From positions 1-6,917 of the forward strand of contig CAMLQP010000159.1 of assembly GCA_946482115.1 (NCBI GenBank): a stretch of 6,917 nucleotides of DNA, read 5' to 3'. Of the stretch, positions 6,149 to 6,917 are shown piece by piece (within the stretch, counting starts at the first letter, position 1; each line of letters opens with the position of its first letter). This stretch comes from an uncultured Comamonadaceae bacterium. GTDB lineage: Bacteria > Pseudomonadota > Gammaproteobacteria > Burkholderiales > Burkholderiaceae. The notes below the pieces were generated by a model. It saw only the letters and a list, made by a program, of their open reading frames with translations. It searched no databases and was not told the origin of the DNA. A program made the position numbers and the translations under genes.

Positions 6149-6271
6149 GGCGTGTCTCCGGTTTGTCGTGTGTCCAACGGGTTTGCCCCGCTGCAGGGCC
6201 GGATGCTAGGCAGGGACAATCAATTGCAGAAATCAATCGTTCCCGGTGTTTTCCCTGAGGCCCCCGATCCG
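6149..6271. promoter_or_regulatory. Divergent Bug/MarR intergenic region with candidate MarR operator
   Basis: This 123-bp gap should contain the promoters of both the leftward operon and the MarR gene. An AT-rich island at about 6217-6241 stands out from the GC-rich background. It carries a direct repeat AATCAAT at 6218-6224 and 6231-6237, one and a quarter helical turns apart. Overlapping it are the palindrome CAATTG (6221-6226) and an inverted pair ATTG (6223-6226) / CAAT (6234-6237). GGGA (6213-6216) and TCCC (6241-6244) bracket the island symmetrically. MarR proteins usually bind AT-rich interrupted palindromes over a divergent promoter, so this is the likely operator. The reading as an operator is inference; no clear -35/-10 pair was found. 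Confidence 0.5.
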
Positions 6272-6766
6272 ATGACCGACGACGACCCGTTTCAGCACCC
6301 GCAACAGCTGAACGACCTGCTGCTCTTTCGCCTGCACCGCATCAACGCCACGGCCGGGCCGCTGGTGATGCGCATGTGCGAGCGCGACTACGGCATCACG
6401 AGGCGCGAGTGGCGCGTGCTGTCCAGCCTGGCGGACGTGGAGGGCGTGCAGTCGTCCGAACTGGCCAAGCGCGCCATGCTGGACCGCGCCCGCACCTCGC
6501 GCGCCATCACCAGCCTGGCGGACAAGGGCCTGCTGCGGCGCGAACCCAAGCCGTCCGACCGGCGGGAGGTGCACGTGTTCCTGACCGACAAGGGGCGGCG
6601 CGTGTACGACGAGGTGTTCCCGCGCATCGCGGCGATCCAGCGCGAGCTGCTCTCGCCCTTCAGCGACGAGGAGCGGCGGCGGCTCAGCGAACTGATGGCG
6701 CGCCTGCAGGCCAGCGCTTCGCGCTTGAACCCCAGCGGAGACTGGCTGCCGCCTCTGGACGAATGA
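6272..6766 (+). CDS. MarR-family transcriptional regulator
   Basis: A 164-residue protein of typical MarR size, which binds DNA as a dimer and is usually released by small phenolic or carboxylic ligands. The N-terminal dimerisation helices run to about residue 40. Then come YGITRREWRVLSSLAD (40-55), the helix-turn-helix SSELAKRAMLDRARTSRAITSLADKGLLRRE (about 61-91), and the wing with DRREVHVFLTDKGRRVY (96-112), which includes the characteristic DRR. The C-terminal helix IQRELLSPFSDEERRRLSELMARL completes the dimer interface. I chose the ATG at 6272, preceded by GAGG at 6257-6260. An in-frame ATG at 6203 would add 23 residues, but these would be read through the probable operator. It is divergent from the Bug operon, the usual layout of a MarR repressor and its target. 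Confidence 0.93.
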   Translation: MTDDDPFQHPQQLNDLLLFRLHRINATAGPLVMRMCERDYGITRREWRVLSSLADVEGVQSSELAKRAMLDRARTSRAITSLADKGLLRREPKPSDRREVHVFLTDKGRRVYDEVFPRIAAIQRELLSPFSDEERRRLSELMARLQASASRLNPSGDWLPPLDE

Positions 6767-6767
6767 G

Positions 6768-6844
6768 CCCCCACGCTCCACCGCTGCGCGGGTCGCTGCC
6801 CCCCAGGGGGGCTGATCCGGCTTGGGGCGGCCCGGCGCCGGATC
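6768..6844. repeat. Palindromic intergenic repeat element (REP-like), possible terminator
   Basis: Directly after the MarR stop codon lies a non-coding stretch with two strong dyads. The first is GCCCCCC-A-GGGGGGC at 6798-6812. The second is an 8-bp perfect stem, GATCCGGC at 6814-6821 with GCCGGATC at 6837-6844, enclosing a 15-nt loop; the 10-bp palindrome CCGGCGCCGG (6832-6841) overlaps it. The wording (CCCCCACGCTCC, then CGCTGCCCCCC, then CTTGGGGCGGCCCGGCG) resembles an intergenic repeat I remember as abundant in Comamonadaceae genomes, usually just after stop codons; that is from memory and not checked. It lies between two convergent genes, so it may also act as a bidirectional transcription barrier, though no T-run follows the stems. 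Confidence 0.7.
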
Positions 6845-6859
6845 GTGCGACTCCCTGAG

Positions 6860-6917
6860 TCAGCCGGCCTTGAGCGCCGCTTCAATCGCCTGCGTCAGCG
6901 GCGCGCTGCCGGGCTCC
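6860..6917 (-). CDS. C-terminal fragment of an unidentified leftward gene
   Basis: Reading leftward from the window edge, 18 complete codons encode EPGSAPLTQAIEAALKAG followed by TGA (6862-6860). Composition and codon use fit a genuine alanine-rich C-terminal helix, and the position right after the repeat element matches a convergent gene end. The fragment is too short to assign a family. Confidence 0.5.
   Translation of the reverse strand, partial: EPGSAPLTQAIEAALKAG

Noticed and set aside
6203..6271. Upstream in-frame start for MarR at 6203
   Set aside because: The 23 extra residues would be encoded by the probable operator/promoter island and precede the usual MarR start; 6272 fits better, though this is not proven.
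2261..6766. A 1501-codon open frame on the plus strand running through the whole leftward operon into the MarR gene
   Set aside because: It is antisense to five well-supported genes and low in recognisable domains until the MarR part. Long antisense frames are expected where GC-rich third positions suppress stop codons. Only 6272-6766 is a real gene.
1..6917. CRISPR array, tRNA, rRNA, insertion sequence or prophage signals
   Set aside because: No regularly spaced repeats, tRNA-like cloverleaf, rRNA sequence, transposase or terminal inverted repeats were seen on either strand.

Overview
The window is GC-rich DNA with strongly GC-biased codon use, apparently from a betaproteobacterium of the Burkholderiales, most likely Comamonadaceae (Hydrogenophaga, Acidovorax or Variovorax-like). 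This rests on two Bug/TctC-type periplasmic receptors, a CrgA-like LysR regulator, and an intergenic palindromic element at about 6768-6844 that resembles a repeat I remember from Comamonadaceae genomes. The genus is inference; there is no rRNA or marker gene here.

Layout, left to right. A partial Rid-family (YjgF/YER057c/UK114) gene runs leftward off the window (1-377, minus). It is divergent from a LysR-type regulator (508-1437, plus) across a 130-bp intergenic region. The LysR gene converges on a leftward block of five genes. In transcription order from right to left these are: Bug receptor (5177-6148), DUF3237 protein (4703-5170), second Bug receptor (3695-4666), type I sulfatase with a CSPTR formylglycine site (2354-3679), and LigB/DODA-type extradiol dioxygenase (1462-2277). 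Gaps are 6, 36, 15 and 76 bp, so the first four genes look like one operon. The dioxygenase may be its last gene or may have its own promoter. A MarR-family regulator (6272-6766, plus) is divergent from the first Bug gene across 123 bp containing an AT-rich, repeated motif that is a good operator candidate. After MarR come a palindromic repeat element and the last 18 codons of an unidentified leftward gene.

How the genes may work together (inference): MarR could sense an aromatic or organic-acid ligand and control the divergent operon. The two periplasmic receptors would bind carboxylate-type substrates. The sulfatase, which lacks a visible signal peptide, would remove sulfate from a sulfate ester in the cytoplasm, and the dioxygenase could open a catecholic ring. 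No TctA/TctB membrane components, no formylglycine-generating enzyme and no ring-hydroxylating enzyme are present, so any pathway would need genes elsewhere. The individual families are known. The combination Bug-DUF3237-Bug-sulfatase-(dioxygenase) under a divergent MarR is the most interesting part of the window.
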